Source: Pseudomonas putida (GTDB taxonomy: Bacteria > Pseudomonadota > Gammaproteobacteria > Pseudomonadales > Pseudomonadaceae). Taken from it: a DNA stretch of 64,000 nucleotides. Numbering within the stretch: position 1 is the stretch's first letter; each line of letters begins with the position of its first letter. The stretch covers positions 3,601,501 through 3,665,500 of the forward strand of contig CP047152.1 in NCBI GenBank assembly GCA_041879295.1. The letters are read 5' to 3'. Positions 29,026 through 37,942 of this stretch are shown here, in pieces. The notes under the pieces are model-generated. The model was not told the origin of the DNA. It saw only the letters and a list, made by a program, of their open reading frames with translations, and ran no database searches. The translations under genes and the position numbers were made by a program.

Positions 29026-29946
29026 TCAACCGTACAGGTAGTTGATGTCCTTGTAGACCAGCGGCGGTACCCGGCCGAGCAGGAAGTCACGCAGCTTGTG
29101 CATCTGCCGCGCTTTTGGGCTGGCCTTGAGCCAGGTCATGTAGTAACCGTCGCCGGTGGCCACGGCATGTTTGAAAGGCGTGACCAAACGTCCGGCGGCC
29201 AGGTCGGTACTGGCCAGTACCAGATCGACCACTGAAATGCCCAGGCCTTGCTGGGCGGCCGATATGCCCTGGTCGAGGGTATCGAACACCTGCCCCTGAT
29301 CGATGCTGATGTCCAGCGCATCCATTCGCGCCAGCCAACGCCGCCAGTCACGCCGGTCGGGCGACGGGTGCAGGAACTCGCATCGGGGCAGGTCGGACAG
29401 TTGCGGATGTGCCTGCGTCATGTAATCCGGATGACATACCGGGATCAGCCATTCATCGAACAGCTTGAAGCTCTCGATATCGGCGGGAAAACGCCCGCTG
29501 GCCAGGAGAATGGCGCAGTCGTAGGGCTCGGAATAGAAGTCCACGCTGTCGATATCCATCCACACACTGGATAGCTGCACGCTGCAGTTGTCCTCGACCT
29601 TCTTGAAGGCATCCAGCGCCCGCAGCAGCCAGCGCACCGTAAGCGTGGACGGCGCCTTCAGGCACAGGCCGTAGCGATCCTGACGCAGCAGTGCGCAGGC
29701 ATTTTCGATGATCTTGAAGCCCACCTTCAGCTCTTGCGCCAGCAGGCGGCCGTGCTCGGTCAGGCTCAATTTCGGCCCCCGACGTTCGAACAGGTCGCAG
29801 CCGAACAGGGCTTCGAGGGTCTTGATGTGGTGGCTGACGGCGCCCTGGGTCAAAGCCAGCTCTTCAGCCGCACGGGTGAAAGAGCCATAGCGAGAGGCCA
29901 CCTCGAAGGCACGCAGTGCGTGCAAGGCCTGAATCCGTTCCGACAT
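29026..29946 (-). CDS. LysR-family transcriptional regulator (GcvA-like)
   Basis: 306 residues: winged helix-turn-helix (about 6-65; LRAFEVASRYGSFTRAAEELALTQGAVSHHIKTLE) and a periplasmic-binding-protein-like effector domain. The N-terminus LHALRAFEVASRYGSF and SHHIKTLE resemble the GcvA group. It is divergent from the YqcI/YcgG-LysE-SGNH cluster, with a CTA-n11-TAG operator candidate in the shared 160-nt region, so it probably regulates that cluster and itself. The co-inducer is unknown; an amino acid is plausible given the LysE exporter. Confidence 0.9.
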   Translation of the reverse strand: MSERIQALHALRAFEVASRYGSFTRAAEELALTQGAVSHHIKTLEALFGCDLFERRGPKLSLTEHGRLLAQELKVGFKIIENACALLRQDRYGLCLKAPSTLTVRWLLRALDAFKKVEDNCSVQLSSVWMDIDSVDFYSEPYDCAILLASGRFPADIESFKLFDEWLIPVCHPDYMTQAHPQLSDLPRCEFLHPSPDRRDWRRWLARMDALDISIDQGQVFDTLDQGISAAQQGLGISVVDLVLASTDLAAGRLVTPFKHAVATGDGYYMTWLKASPKARQMHKLRDFLLGRVPPLVYKDINYLYG

Positions 29947-29971
29947 GGCGGCGTCCCGAGCATGAGTAAGA

Positions 29972-29988
29972 CTAATAGTAGGTCATAG
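29972..29988. promoter_or_regulatory. LysR-type operator candidate
   Basis: CTAATAGTAGGTCATAG, an interrupted palindrome CTA-n11-TAG that contains the T-n11-A core of LysR sites, 26-42 nt from the regulator's start and upstream of the divergent cluster. Confidence 0.4.
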
Positions 29989-30106
29989 TTCCACGCGTTT
30001 TACAACGACAGGAGCGTCTCGGAAAATGCTGGTAAATAACAAACATCACCAAGATCCTGCCTGCATGTGACTGGAACGTTCACTTAAATCAACGCCTGGG
30101 GAAATC

Positions 30107-30895
30107 ATGTTTACGGGATATGGAAATTGCTATCGCCTGGATGCGCTGGAGCTCGCCGCTGAACATGGTTACAACATGCAACACTGGACGTTCAAAACCA
30201 TAGAACACTTCCGCAACATTCTTGCCAACCCCGAATTCCCCTGCCTGTTCGGCCGCAAGGCGGTAAACGGCGAAACCTGCCACATTCTCTTCGCCCGCGC
30301 CGAGCAACTGGCCGATGACATCGCACAGGGCCTGGCCAATTACGTGCGCACCGTCGCACCGATCGCCCCCAAGCAGCGCATCGGCAGCCCTTTGGTGGTG
30401 TTTCTCGAAACCGCAGCCGGCAGCAGCCTGGCCGAGCAGCAGGCCTTGGCCTGGAAGGTACTGCGCGGCGTGCACGCACGCGACCCACACCCTTGGCCTC
30501 AGAGCATCCCGACCGATCCCGACGATGCCGGCTGGTCGTTCTGTTATGCCGGCATGCCACTGTTCATCAACATGAACTTCCCCGGTCATCAGCAGATGAA
30601 AAGCCGCAATCTGGGCCAGCACATCACCTTCGTCATCAACCCGCGGGAGAACTTCGACGAAGTGGCCAACGCCAACACCGAGAGTGGCAAGCGCATCCGC
30701 GAGCGCATTCGCGAGCGCGTGCACCACTACAACGACGGCGTTGTGCCCGACACCCTTGGCTTTTTCGGCGATACCGACAACTACGAGTGGAAGCAGTATC
30801 AACTGCAGGAGACAGGCTCGCTCAACCCGTCACGCTGCCCGTTCCACGCCCATGCCGCACACCAGGCGACACCCGACATACTGATCGAGAACTGA
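30107..30895 (+). CDS. YqcI/YcgG-family protein (possible heme-dependent N-hydroxylase)
   Basis: 262 residues with family blocks FPCLFGRKAVNGETCHILFA, GWSFCYAGMPLFINMNFPGH, RNLGQHITFVINPRENFD, and the C-terminal YEWKQYQLQE. The characterised member DcsA of D-cycloserine biosynthesis is a heme enzyme that N-hydroxylates L-arginine; other members act on arginine-like substrates. That chemistry is inferred, not shown, and the heme ligand cannot be assigned by eye. GGGGAAA precedes the ATG. Its stop is two bases before the LysE gene start, which links production to export. It is soluble, with no signal peptide. Confidence 0.85.
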   Translation: MFTGYGNCYRLDALELAAEHGYNMQHWTFKTIEHFRNILANPEFPCLFGRKAVNGETCHILFARAEQLADDIAQGLANYVRTVAPIAPKQRIGSPLVVFLETAAGSSLAEQQALAWKVLRGVHARDPHPWPQSIPTDPDDAGWSFCYAGMPLFINMNFPGHQQMKSRNLGQHITFVINPRENFDEVANANTESGKRIRERIRERVHHYNDGVVPDTLGFFGDTDNYEWKQYQLQETGSLNPSRCPFHAHAAHQATPDILIEN

Positions 30896-30897
30896 CC

Positions 30898-31524
30898 GTG
30901 AATACCGCACTCACCGCCACCTATGCCCTCACCGTGCTGCTACTGATCGCCACTCCCGGCCCGGTGGTGGCACTGATCGTCAACACTGCGGCCGCCTCCG
31001 GCTCGCGCAAGGCCATGTTCACCGCCGTCGGCACCAACTGGGCTTCACTGGTGCTGATCGGCGCGGCAGCCTGGATCATCCTCACCAGTGCCGCCATCGA
31101 CAAGGCATGGCTCAGCACCATGAGCCTGCTGGGCTGCCTGTTCATCGGCTACATTGCCATCGGCACGCTGAGGGACGCCCTGCGCGCACCCGCGTCTGAC
31201 TCGGCGAGCGAGGCCCCCAAGGCTGGGCGCGGTGGGCTGATGCAAGGCTTCATGGTGGGCATTTCCAACCCGAAAGACATCATTTTCTTCATCGCCTTCT
31301 TTCCGCAGTTCATCCAGATCACCGAATCATTCGGCAAGAGCATGGTGGTGCTGTCACTACTGTGGGTGGCCATCGATTTCGCCGTGCTCAGCCTGTACAT
31401 CTTCGCCATCGGCAAGATCGCCTCGCAGCGCAGCAACCGCGTCATCAGCCTGGCCTCGGGCGTTGCCCTGCTGCTGATCGCCGCCGGCGGCTTGCTTTAC
31501 AACCTCAAGGAACTGGCGGCCTGA
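30898..31524 (+). CDS. LysE/RhtB-family amino-acid exporter
   Basis: 208 residues from a GTG codon two bases after the YcgG-family gene. Family start ALTATYALTVLLLIATPGPVVALIVNTAAASGSRKA with the TPGP motif, then GFMVGISNPKDIIFFIAFFPQF; six hydrophobic helices are seen. LysE members export basic or neutral amino acids and their derivatives. Placed directly after a possible arginine N-hydroxylase, it could export hydroxyarginine or a product of it. The substrate is unproven. Confidence 0.88.
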   Translation: MNTALTATYALTVLLLIATPGPVVALIVNTAAASGSRKAMFTAVGTNWASLVLIGAAAWIILTSAAIDKAWLSTMSLLGCLFIGYIAIGTLRDALRAPASDSASEAPKAGRGGLMQGFMVGISNPKDIIFFIAFFPQFIQITESFGKSMVVLSLLWVAIDFAVLSLYIFAIGKIASQRSNRVISLASGVALLLIAAGGLLYNLKELAA

Positions 31525-31563
31525 ATCTGCTGCACCGCGCCTGGCATCGGCGAAGGAGAGACC

Positions 31564-32646
31564 ATGACCACGATTGACACGCGCCCGTCTCCTTCTCCGC
31601 TGCAGCAGGACTACCAGCGTTTTCTCCTGCTGGGCAGTCGCCGTGCGCCCTATACCCTGCATGTGCACGAAACCGGCTACCGCTCCGGCACCATCAACAC
31701 CGATGCCCTTGGCTTGCGCTACAGCCATTGCGCCGGCAAGCGCTTTTCGGCGGCCGAGCACGGTGGTGCGTCACGCATCAACCTGCTGGTCGGGGGCTCC
31801 ACAGCCCTGGGCATCGGCGCCAGCTCCGACGAACACACGGTGGCCTCGCACCTGTCGATGCTCACCGGCGAAGTCTGGCTGAGCCTGGCCGGCTGCGGGC
31901 TCAATGCCACCCAGGAATTGATGATGTTCCTGACCCACCAGCACCGCCTTGGCCAGCTCGGCCATGTGGTGGTGCTCAGTGGCCTCAACAGCCTGGCCCA
32001 CGAAGCCCTGTGTGAAGTCCTCGCAGGTACCAACGACCCGCAGCATGCCAAGGCCTACCAGGCCTTTCTCAACAGTTTCAGCGAAGGCCTGCAGCCCTGC
32101 GCACCACCCCGTCGGCAGTCGCTGTGGCGGCGTATCGGCCAGGCGCTGGCGCCTCCTGCGGCCGCGGCCCCGGTCAGCTGGCCGCTGTCGCCCCCGGAAA
32201 AACGGCTGGCCCGTGCCGCCGACAACATTGGCCGTACCTTGCGCCAATGGGACCGCTTGCTAGCAGACAGCCACGCCACGCTCACCTTCATCCTGCAACC
32301 CTTGCTGCCCTGGTGCAGGGATACTCTGCCCGCCGGTGAGCAAGCCATGCTGACCGCGCTTCAGCAACAACCGGCGAACTTCGACCGGCTGCTGGAGGGC
32401 GCATTCGACAGACAGTTGCATTCGACATTTTTCCGCCGCATCAAAAGCCAGGCCGACCCGGTGCCCTGCTACGACATGAACTGCATGCTCGACAGCTCGC
32501 CAGTGTTCGGCGCCGACCTGTTCATCGACCGCCTGCACCTGAACGATCTGGGCAACAATGCCTTGGCCAAGGTGATCACCGCCAAGCTTGGGCTGGCCCA
32601 GGAAAAACATGGCCAGCGCAAGGTCACGCCGATCAAGCTCGTCTGA
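31564..32646 (+). CDS. SGNH/GDSL-like protein of the YcgG-LysE cluster
   Basis: 360 residues, soluble. NLLVGGSTALGIGASSD fits block I of an SGNH hydrolase with Ser in GGST, VVLSGLNSLAHE fits the later Gly/Asn block, and DRLHLNDLGNNALA gives the catalytic D-x-x-H. The middle (about 175-260) is a Pro/Arg-rich insert with helices. Pseudomonas proteins of this type have been labelled inducers of phenazine production, so acyl or ester chemistry on a small molecule is possible. It follows the LysE gene by 39 nt, with GAAGGAGAG before the ATG. Whether it modifies the exported product is inference. Confidence 0.7.
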   Translation: MTTIDTRPSPSPLQQDYQRFLLLGSRRAPYTLHVHETGYRSGTINTDALGLRYSHCAGKRFSAAEHGGASRINLLVGGSTALGIGASSDEHTVASHLSMLTGEVWLSLAGCGLNATQELMMFLTHQHRLGQLGHVVVLSGLNSLAHEALCEVLAGTNDPQHAKAYQAFLNSFSEGLQPCAPPRRQSLWRRIGQALAPPAAAAPVSWPLSPPEKRLARAADNIGRTLRQWDRLLADSHATLTFILQPLLPWCRDTLPAGEQAMLTALQQQPANFDRLLEGAFDRQLHSTFFRRIKSQADPVPCYDMNCMLDSSPVFGADLFIDRLHLNDLGNNALAKVITAKLGLAQEKHGQRKVTPIKLV

Positions 32647-32734
32647 CAGTTGCCGAGTGGTCTTTCGGCCACCCCTCTTGGATGGGTAGAATACGTCGTC
32701 GTTACGATTTGTCCGAGGCGCACGCTTGACCGCC

Positions 32735-32788
32735 ATGAACACCGAAGCCGTCCATCCGTACCTGGCCATCCATGGGGTTCGCCTGTGA
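32735..32788 (+). CDS. Possible 17-residue leader peptide
   Basis: ATG at 32735 opens MNTEAVHPYLAIHGVRL and its TGA overlaps the GTG start of the next gene as GTGA. The coupling is typical of translated leaders, but no strong ribosome site is visible and the peptide has no repeated amino acid, so it may be chance. Confidence 0.3.
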   Translation: MNTEAVHPYLAIHGVRL

Positions 32789-33480
32789 GCCTTGTGCGAC
32801 GCCTGCCCCCGCTGTTGGCTGCGCTGGTGCCACTGGCCGCGCAAGCGTTGGAGGTACGCATTGACCCTCATGCCGACTTGCTCTACCGTCAGGCCTTGCC
32901 GCTGCTGGAGCAGGCCGATGACCAGGGCGATGCTGCCAGCACGCTGCGCACCGCAGTGGGCGGTGACCCCGAGCTTAGCCGCCAGGGCCAGGCCATGGCC
33001 CACACTTTGCCGACAGCGGTAGCCCTGCTGAAAAAATCGGTAGCGCTTGGCCACCCGGTTGCGCAGTACCGCCTGGCGCTGTACTACATGACGTACCTGC
33101 CCGTCGCGCAAATCCCGGAGGCCGCCTGCCCGTTGCTCGAAGCCAGCCTCAAGCAGGGGTTTGCCGCACCCGCGCCAGCCATCGCCACCTGGTGCCGGCC
33201 CTACAACGTCAGCAGCGAGTACCGTACAGCGCTGGAGGCCATCCCCAGCATGGCCACCGTGTACGCCCCCTACTACCCGCAACCGGCCACACGCCTGGCC
33301 TGCAACCGCAGCCGGCCACAAGGCCTGGAAATGCTGTGGGGGCGTCAGCGCGACTACCAGGCCGAGGTGTACCGCCTGCTTGGCGACCTCGACCCACAGC
33401 AGCGCACGAGCCTGCTGCAGAAAGCCGTAGACATCAATGGCTGCGCAACGGCGCAACAGCTGCTGACCAGCCGCCCATAA
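32785..33480 (+). CDS. Exported Sel1-repeat-like protein
   Basis: 231 residues from GTG 32785, which gives a clean signal peptide (SLVRRLPPLLAALVPLAAQA). The mature part has Sel1/TPR-like helices: LYRQALPLLEQADDQGDAAS, AVALLKKSVALGHPVAQYRLALYYM and ACPLLEASLKQGF. Several Cys (ACPLL, TWCRP, LACNRS, NGCATA) may form disulfides. Such proteins act as periplasmic scaffolds; no partner is evident. A longer frame from ATG 32650 is rejected because the added residues carry no signal and run through a promoter-like TAGAAT. A terminator follows. Confidence 0.75.
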   Translation: MSLVRRLPPLLAALVPLAAQALEVRIDPHADLLYRQALPLLEQADDQGDAASTLRTAVGGDPELSRQGQAMAHTLPTAVALLKKSVALGHPVAQYRLALYYMTYLPVAQIPEAACPLLEASLKQGFAAPAPAIATWCRPYNVSSEYRTALEAIPSMATVYAPYYPQPATRLACNRSRPQGLEMLWGRQRDYQAEVYRLLGDLDPQQRTSLLQKAVDINGCATAQQLLTSRP

Positions 33481-33494
33481 CCCAGGTGCATTCG

Positions 33495-33511
33495 GGGCCG
33501 CTTTGCGGCCC
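33495..33511 (+). terminator. Rho-independent terminator
   Basis: GGGCCGC-TTT-GCGGCCC followed by TGTTGTC, 15 nt after the Sel1-like gene. Confidence 0.65.
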
Positions 33512-33627
33512 TGTTGTCAAGTGGCCACTGAGGTTGAGGCGAACACACGTCGACCAGCAAGATCGTTCAAGCCATCCCCTGCCCCGTCTGTCATGCTGGC
33601 CTGCCACGTAGCCGTAATGCAGCCATC

Positions 33628-34320
33628 ATGCCCCACATCGCCCGCCAAGCCTTCCTTCACGGCGCCATTGCCATTATCCCGTTGTCCCTGGCCGTTGCCC
33701 CTTGGGGACTGCTGGCCGGTTCCATGGCCATCGAGGCCAACCTCAGCGCCTGGCAGGGGCAAGGGCTGTCGGCCATCGTCTTTGCCGGCGCCGCGCAGCT
33801 GGTGGCCATTGGCATGCTCAAGGGGGGTGCCAACCTGGCGTCGATCCTGCTCACCACCCTGCTGCTGACCTCGCAGCACCTGCTGTATGGCCTGTCGATG
33901 CGCCCGGTACTATCCAGCCAGCCGCTGCGCTGGCGCCTGGGCCTGGGCTTTCTGCTGACCGACGAATTCTTCGCCCTGACCAGCCAGTACGACCAGCAGC
34001 AATTCAACCGCTGGTATGCCTTGGGGGTGGGCCTGACCTTCTACATTGCCTGGAACCTGTTCACCCTGGCCGGCATACTGCTGGGCCAGAATATTCCACA
34101 CCTGGACCAGTTCGGCCTGGATTTCTCCATTGTCGCCACTTTTGTCGCCCTGATCGCCCCGCTGGTGCGCAACCTGGCCACCGTGGTGTGCGTAGCCGTG
34201 TCGCTGTTCTGTTCGGTGCTGTTCAGCTACTGGCACTGGGAAACCGCCCTGGTGGTCGCAGGCCTGCTGGGCATGAGCGCCGGGTTCATTTGCCAGAAAT
34301 TCGCCGGAGCCCGCGCATGA
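33628..34320 (+). CDS. azlC: AzlC-family branched-chain amino-acid exporter, large subunit
   Basis: 230 residues with several hydrophobic helices. Family landmarks: AIIPLSLAVAPWGLLAGSMA near the N-terminus, SAIVFAGAAQLVAIGML, LLLTSQHLLYGLSMRP and LTDEFFALT. AzlC pairs with AzlD to export branched-chain amino acids or analogues such as azaleucine. Its stop overlaps the azlD start (ATGA), and azlD overlaps the AraC regulator in the same way, making a tightly packed three-gene operon. The ATG lacks a strong Shine-Dalgarno. Confidence 0.92.
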   Translation: MPHIARQAFLHGAIAIIPLSLAVAPWGLLAGSMAIEANLSAWQGQGLSAIVFAGAAQLVAIGMLKGGANLASILLTTLLLTSQHLLYGLSMRPVLSSQPLRWRLGLGFLLTDEFFALTSQYDQQQFNRWYALGVGLTFYIAWNLFTLAGILLGQNIPHLDQFGLDFSIVATFVALIAPLVRNLATVVCVAVSLFCSVLFSYWHWETALVVAGLLGMSAGFICQKFAGARA

Positions 34321-34631
34321 CCTGGATCCTGATTTTCGCCATGGGCGCCATCGTGTTCCTCAACCGCTACGCATTCCTGGAGCCACGCCTGCCCTTGCGC
34401 CTGAGCTCGAATGCCCGGCAGTTTCTCGGCTTTGCCGTGCCGGGCATGCTCACCGCCATCTGCGGCCCGATCATCTTCATAGCTGACCACCAGCTCAACC
34501 TAAGCCTGCTCAACCCCTACCTGCTGGGCTCCCTTGTGGCCATCGCCCTGGTGCTGTTGACCCGCAGCGTGTTGCTGAGCATGCTGGTGAGCATGTTGAT
34601 CTTCTTCTTTCTACGCAGCTGGCTGGCATGA
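34317..34631 (+). CDS. azlD: AzlD-family exporter, small subunit
   Basis: 104 residues, three or four helices, starting MTWILIFAMGAIVFLNRYAFLEP, with FLGFAVPGMLTAICGPIIF. This is the small partner of AzlC; the two form one exporter. Start is fixed by the 4-nt overlap with azlC and the 4-nt overlap of its stop with the following AraC gene. Confidence 0.88.
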   Translation: MTWILIFAMGAIVFLNRYAFLEPRLPLRLSSNARQFLGFAVPGMLTAICGPIIFIADHQLNLSLLNPYLLGSLVAIALVLLTRSVLLSMLVSMLIFFFLRSWLA

Positions 34632-35473
34632 GCACACCCTTGCGCGAGCAGACACACCTCTGGCAGGCGCCAGCCCTGGGCGACGTCGAGATGCTGCACG
34701 CTCGCTACTATCAGCAGCGCTTCGCCCCGCATGTGCACGAGGGCTACGTATTCACCGTGATCGAGTCGGGCGCCCAACGCTTCTGGCACCGCGGCAGCGA
34801 GCATCTGGCACCGGTCGGCAGCATGGTGCTGATCAACCCCGACGAACTGCATACCGGCGCTACGGCCCATGAAGCCGGCTGGCGTTATCGCGGCTTCTAT
34901 CCCGAGCACGAGCGGGTCACCGGTGTGCTCGACGAACTGGAACTGGGCCGCCACGGTATGCCCAGCTTCAAGGACAGCGTGATCCATGACCCGGCCCTGG
35001 CCCTCGCTTTCAGCCAGCTGCATCAGTTGTCTGAAGCCAGCGCCAGCGCCTTGCAGCAGCAGACGGCCTGGCGCCAGGCGGTGCTGGCCCTGGTGCAGCG
35101 GCACGGGCAGTGCGCCGAGCCTTCGCCCCCTGGCCACGAACCCCTGGCCGTAGCCCGCGCCCGCGAACTGCTGGAAAGCCAACTGGCCGACCCGCCCTCA
35201 CTGGAAGCGCTGGCGGCAGCAGTCAACCTGTCGCCGTTCCACTTCGCCCGGGTGTTCCGCCAGGCCACCGGACTGCCACCCCATGCCTGGCTGAAGCAGC
35301 GCCGCCTGGCCCGCGCCCGCGAAATGCTGAAGCACGGCCTGGCCGCTTCGCAAGTGGCGTTCGACCTCGGCTTTGCCGACCAGAGCCATTTGAGCCGGCA
35401 GTTCAAGCAAGCCTATGGGGTGACCCCGGGGGCCTATCGGCAAGCCTGCGTTCACTCTGCTCTACGCGCGTGA
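34628..35473 (+). CDS. AraC-family regulator of azlCD
   Basis: 281 residues: AraC_binding cupin-like N-terminus (PHVHEGYVFTVIESGAQRFWHRG, residues about 30-110) and a C-terminal double helix-turn-helix (SLEALAAAVNLSPFHFARVFRQATG and ASQVAFDLGFADQSHLSRQFKQAYGVTPGAYR). Overlap with azlD shows co-transcription, so it probably senses an amino acid and controls the exporter. A 6-bp GAGAGG/CCTCTC hairpin just overlaps its stop codon. Confidence 0.9.
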   Translation: MSTPLREQTHLWQAPALGDVEMLHARYYQQRFAPHVHEGYVFTVIESGAQRFWHRGSEHLAPVGSMVLINPDELHTGATAHEAGWRYRGFYPEHERVTGVLDELELGRHGMPSFKDSVIHDPALALAFSQLHQLSEASASALQQQTAWRQAVLALVQRHGQCAEPSPPGHEPLAVARARELLESQLADPPSLEALAAAVNLSPFHFARVFRQATGLPPHAWLKQRRLARAREMLKHGLAASQVAFDLGFADQSHLSRQFKQAYGVTPGAYRQACVHSALRA

Positions 35474-35597
35474 GAGGCAGCGCCCTCTCGAGAATGCAGA
35501 CCCGCCAGCAGCTACCAGATTGTGCAGTTGAGCACTTCAACAGGTCACGTTCAGAAACCAAGCCCTGAATCCCTTGCACGGCACGAGCATCAACTTT

Positions 35598-35630
35598 AAA
35601 CATGCTGTTTATAAGTAACGAGTTGTTACT
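35598..35630. promoter_or_regulatory. Two adjacent palindromes, operator-like
   Basis: AAACA-TGC-TGTTT (35598-35610) and AGTAAC-GAGTT-GTTACT (35614-35630) in the 264-nt AT-richer gap before the 75-residue protein gene. They resemble operator sites for a dimeric repressor. Nothing else is seen in the gap apart from the GAGAGG hairpin after the AraC gene. Confidence 0.35.
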
Positions 35631-35737
35631 GCGCCGCAAGAGCAGCCACTTGCAGCTGCCGCAGCGCGCCTTGCAAAGGCCGCAAGAGCCTGGCCAACCC
35701 TCTGCTACACTGACAAGGCTGAACGGAGGATCCTGCC

Positions 35738-35965
35738 ATGTCCGAAAGAGAGCTCACCACCCTTCTGTCGTTGATGAACCAGCGCCAGGCCTGTCTGAGC
35801 AGTGCCTGCAAGGAGATTGCCGACTGGATCGACCGGCAGGGCGATGTGCCCGCCGCCGGCAAGATCCGCGCTAGCCTGAAGGCACTGGAGGCCGATGAGG
35901 CCCAGGTTCGAAAGACCCTGACGTCGCTGACCCTCGACAGGCCGCTGCCGCGCTTTCGTAGCTGA
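35738..35965 (+). CDS. Small helical protein of unknown function (75 aa)
   Basis: GGAGG lies about eight bases before the ATG. The product MSERELTTLLSLMNQRQA... is mostly helix-forming, with a Cys pair (ACLSSACKEI), charged heptad-like segments (IRASLKALEADEAQVRKTL) and a basic C-terminus PRFRS. No known domain was recognised. It is probably a cytosolic coiled-coil or adaptor. It stands alone before a strong terminator. Confidence 0.7.
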   Translation: MSERELTTLLSLMNQRQACLSSACKEIADWIDRQGDVPAAGKIRASLKALEADEAQVRKTLTSLTLDRPLPRFRS

Positions 35966-35980
35966 AAGGCGCAGTTGAAA

Positions 35981-36005
35981 AAAGGGCCGCTGAACGCGGC
36001 CCTTT
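35981..36005. terminator. Bidirectional rho-independent terminator
   Basis: AAAGGGCCGC-TGAAC-GCGGCCCTTT, a perfect 10-bp stem flanked by A and T runs, between the convergent small-protein gene and PCuAC gene. Confidence 0.8.
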
Positions 36006-36011
36006 GATCTG

Positions 36012-36494
36012 TCAGTGGTTCATGTGCATGTGATCATGCCCACCACCCGCGTCGGCGTTGAGTGCACGCACTTGTGCCTGAACTTCCAGGGTTTCCTTGG
36101 CGCCCTTGGCATCCTCGATGGTCAGGGTCAGAGGCACTTTGTCACCCTCCTTCACCTGATTGTGCAGGCCCATCAGCATGACATGCAGGCCATTCGGGTC
36201 CAGGGTCACTGCCTTGCCGGCTGGCAACTCGACAGCCTTGACCTCACGCATGCCCATCACGTCACCGTTCATGGTCATCTCGTGCACCTGCACAGTCTTG
36301 GCCACGGGCGAAGCCACGCCTACCAGCTTGCTGTCGCTGCTGGCGGTCAGGACCATGAAAGCACCGGTGGACTGCTGGTGCGGCACGCTGGCACGCACCC
36401 AGGCATCACTCACGGTGGTCTGGGCCAGGGCCGGCAAGGCCAGCCCCATCAGTACCAGGGCAGCCAAACCGCGTTTGATCGGTTGCATCGACAT
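36012..36494 (-). CDS. PCuAC-type periplasmic copper chaperone
   Basis: 160 residues with a signal peptide (RGLAALVLMGLALPALA). The copper site H(M)x10Mx21HxM is visible: VHEMTMNGDVMGM followed by NGLHVMLMGL. A His/Met tail GGGHDHMHMNH adds a second possible copper site. PCuAC proteins carry Cu(I) to the CuA centre of cytochrome oxidase together with Sco. The start directly follows the stop of the sco gene (TGAATG), so the two are translated together. A terminator lies just after. Confidence 0.92.
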   Translation of the reverse strand: MSMQPIKRGLAALVLMGLALPALAQTTVSDAWVRASVPHQQSTGAFMVLTASSDSKLVGVASPVAKTVQVHEMTMNGDVMGMREVKAVELPAGKAVTLDPNGLHVMLMGLHNQVKEGDKVPLTLTIEDAKGAKETLEVQAQVRALNADAGGGHDHMHMNH

Positions 36495-37103
36495 TCAGCA
36501 GATCTCCATCAGGGTGACCAGGTCTTCGGCACATTCCTTGGCGTTCAGGGAATGGCCCAGGCTCAGGCGCAGGGTGCCACGTGTATCGTAGACGTAGCTG
36601 GTGGACGAGTGAGAAATGGTGTAGGTGTCTCCGGCCGGAACCTTCTCGTAGAACACCTTGAATTCCTTGGCCACCGCGGCAATTTCCTCGGGGGTGCCGG
36701 TCAGCGCGGTGAACGTCGGGTCGAAGGCCTTGACGTAGGCATCGAGCACCTCGGGCGTGTCGCGCTCCGGGTCCAGGGTGATGAACACCACCTGGAACAG
36801 GTCGCGGTCGCGTCCCCTCAGCAGCTTGCGAATCTGCGCCGCACGCGCCAGCGTGGTCGGACAGACAGCCGGGCACTGGGTGAAGCCGAAGAAGACCATC
36901 GGCATGCTGCCGTAGAAGCTCGACAGGGTGCGCACGTTACCTTGCGGGTCTTTGAGGCTGAACTTGCGCCCGAGGATTTCGTTGCTCATGTTCTTGCCGT
37001 ACTTGAACTCGAGCCCCCGGGCCGGGCTGCAGCCTGCCAGCAGGCCAAGCCCGAGAACGCCCATGCCGGCGACAACCGCACGCCGGGTCAAAAGATCATT
37101 CAT
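36495..37103 (-). CDS. SCO1/SenC copper chaperone lipoprotein
   Basis: 202 residues from ATG 37103, chosen over 37166 because it starts a clear lipoprotein signal with lipobox LLAGC. The thioredoxin-like fold carries the copper Cys pair in FTQCPAVCPTTLARA and the distal His in GDTYTISHSSTSYV. SCO proteins metallate or reduce the CuA site of cytochrome c oxidase. It is the first gene of a two-gene operon with PCuAC. The oxidase genes are elsewhere. Confidence 0.93.
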   Translation of the reverse strand: MNDLLTRRAVVAGMGVLGLGLLAGCSPARGLEFKYGKNMSNEILGRKFSLKDPQGNVRTLSSFYGSMPMVFFGFTQCPAVCPTTLARAAQIRKLLRGRDRDLFQVVFITLDPERDTPEVLDAYVKAFDPTFTALTGTPEEIAAVAKEFKVFYEKVPAGDTYTISHSSTSYVYDTRGTLRLSLGHSLNAKECAEDLVTLMEIC

Positions 37104-37299
37104 GAAACCATCCTTTACAGGGAAGGTGCCGGCCCTCGGGACGGGCCGGTCGAAAAACCGGGGCATTCTGGCATGACACCCAGAGGGGTTCTACCCGACC
37201 AACGCGGGGATGGCCTGCAGCCCTTTGAATACGGGCTGCGGCCTGTTGTCGCAGGGGTTGAAACCGTAACACTTTGTTGCTAAGGGAGCCGCCTTCAAC

Positions 37300-37893
<594 letters not shown>

Positions 37894-37942
37894 TCACAGA
37901 CTTGCGGCCAAGTGTACGCCAACCCGGCCCTTGAACAAAGTC

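Noticed and set aside
31564..32646. SGNH-like gene as a plain lipase or esterase
   Set aside because: It has no signal peptide and only weak lipase blocks; its position behind the YcgG-LysE pair argues for a pathway role.
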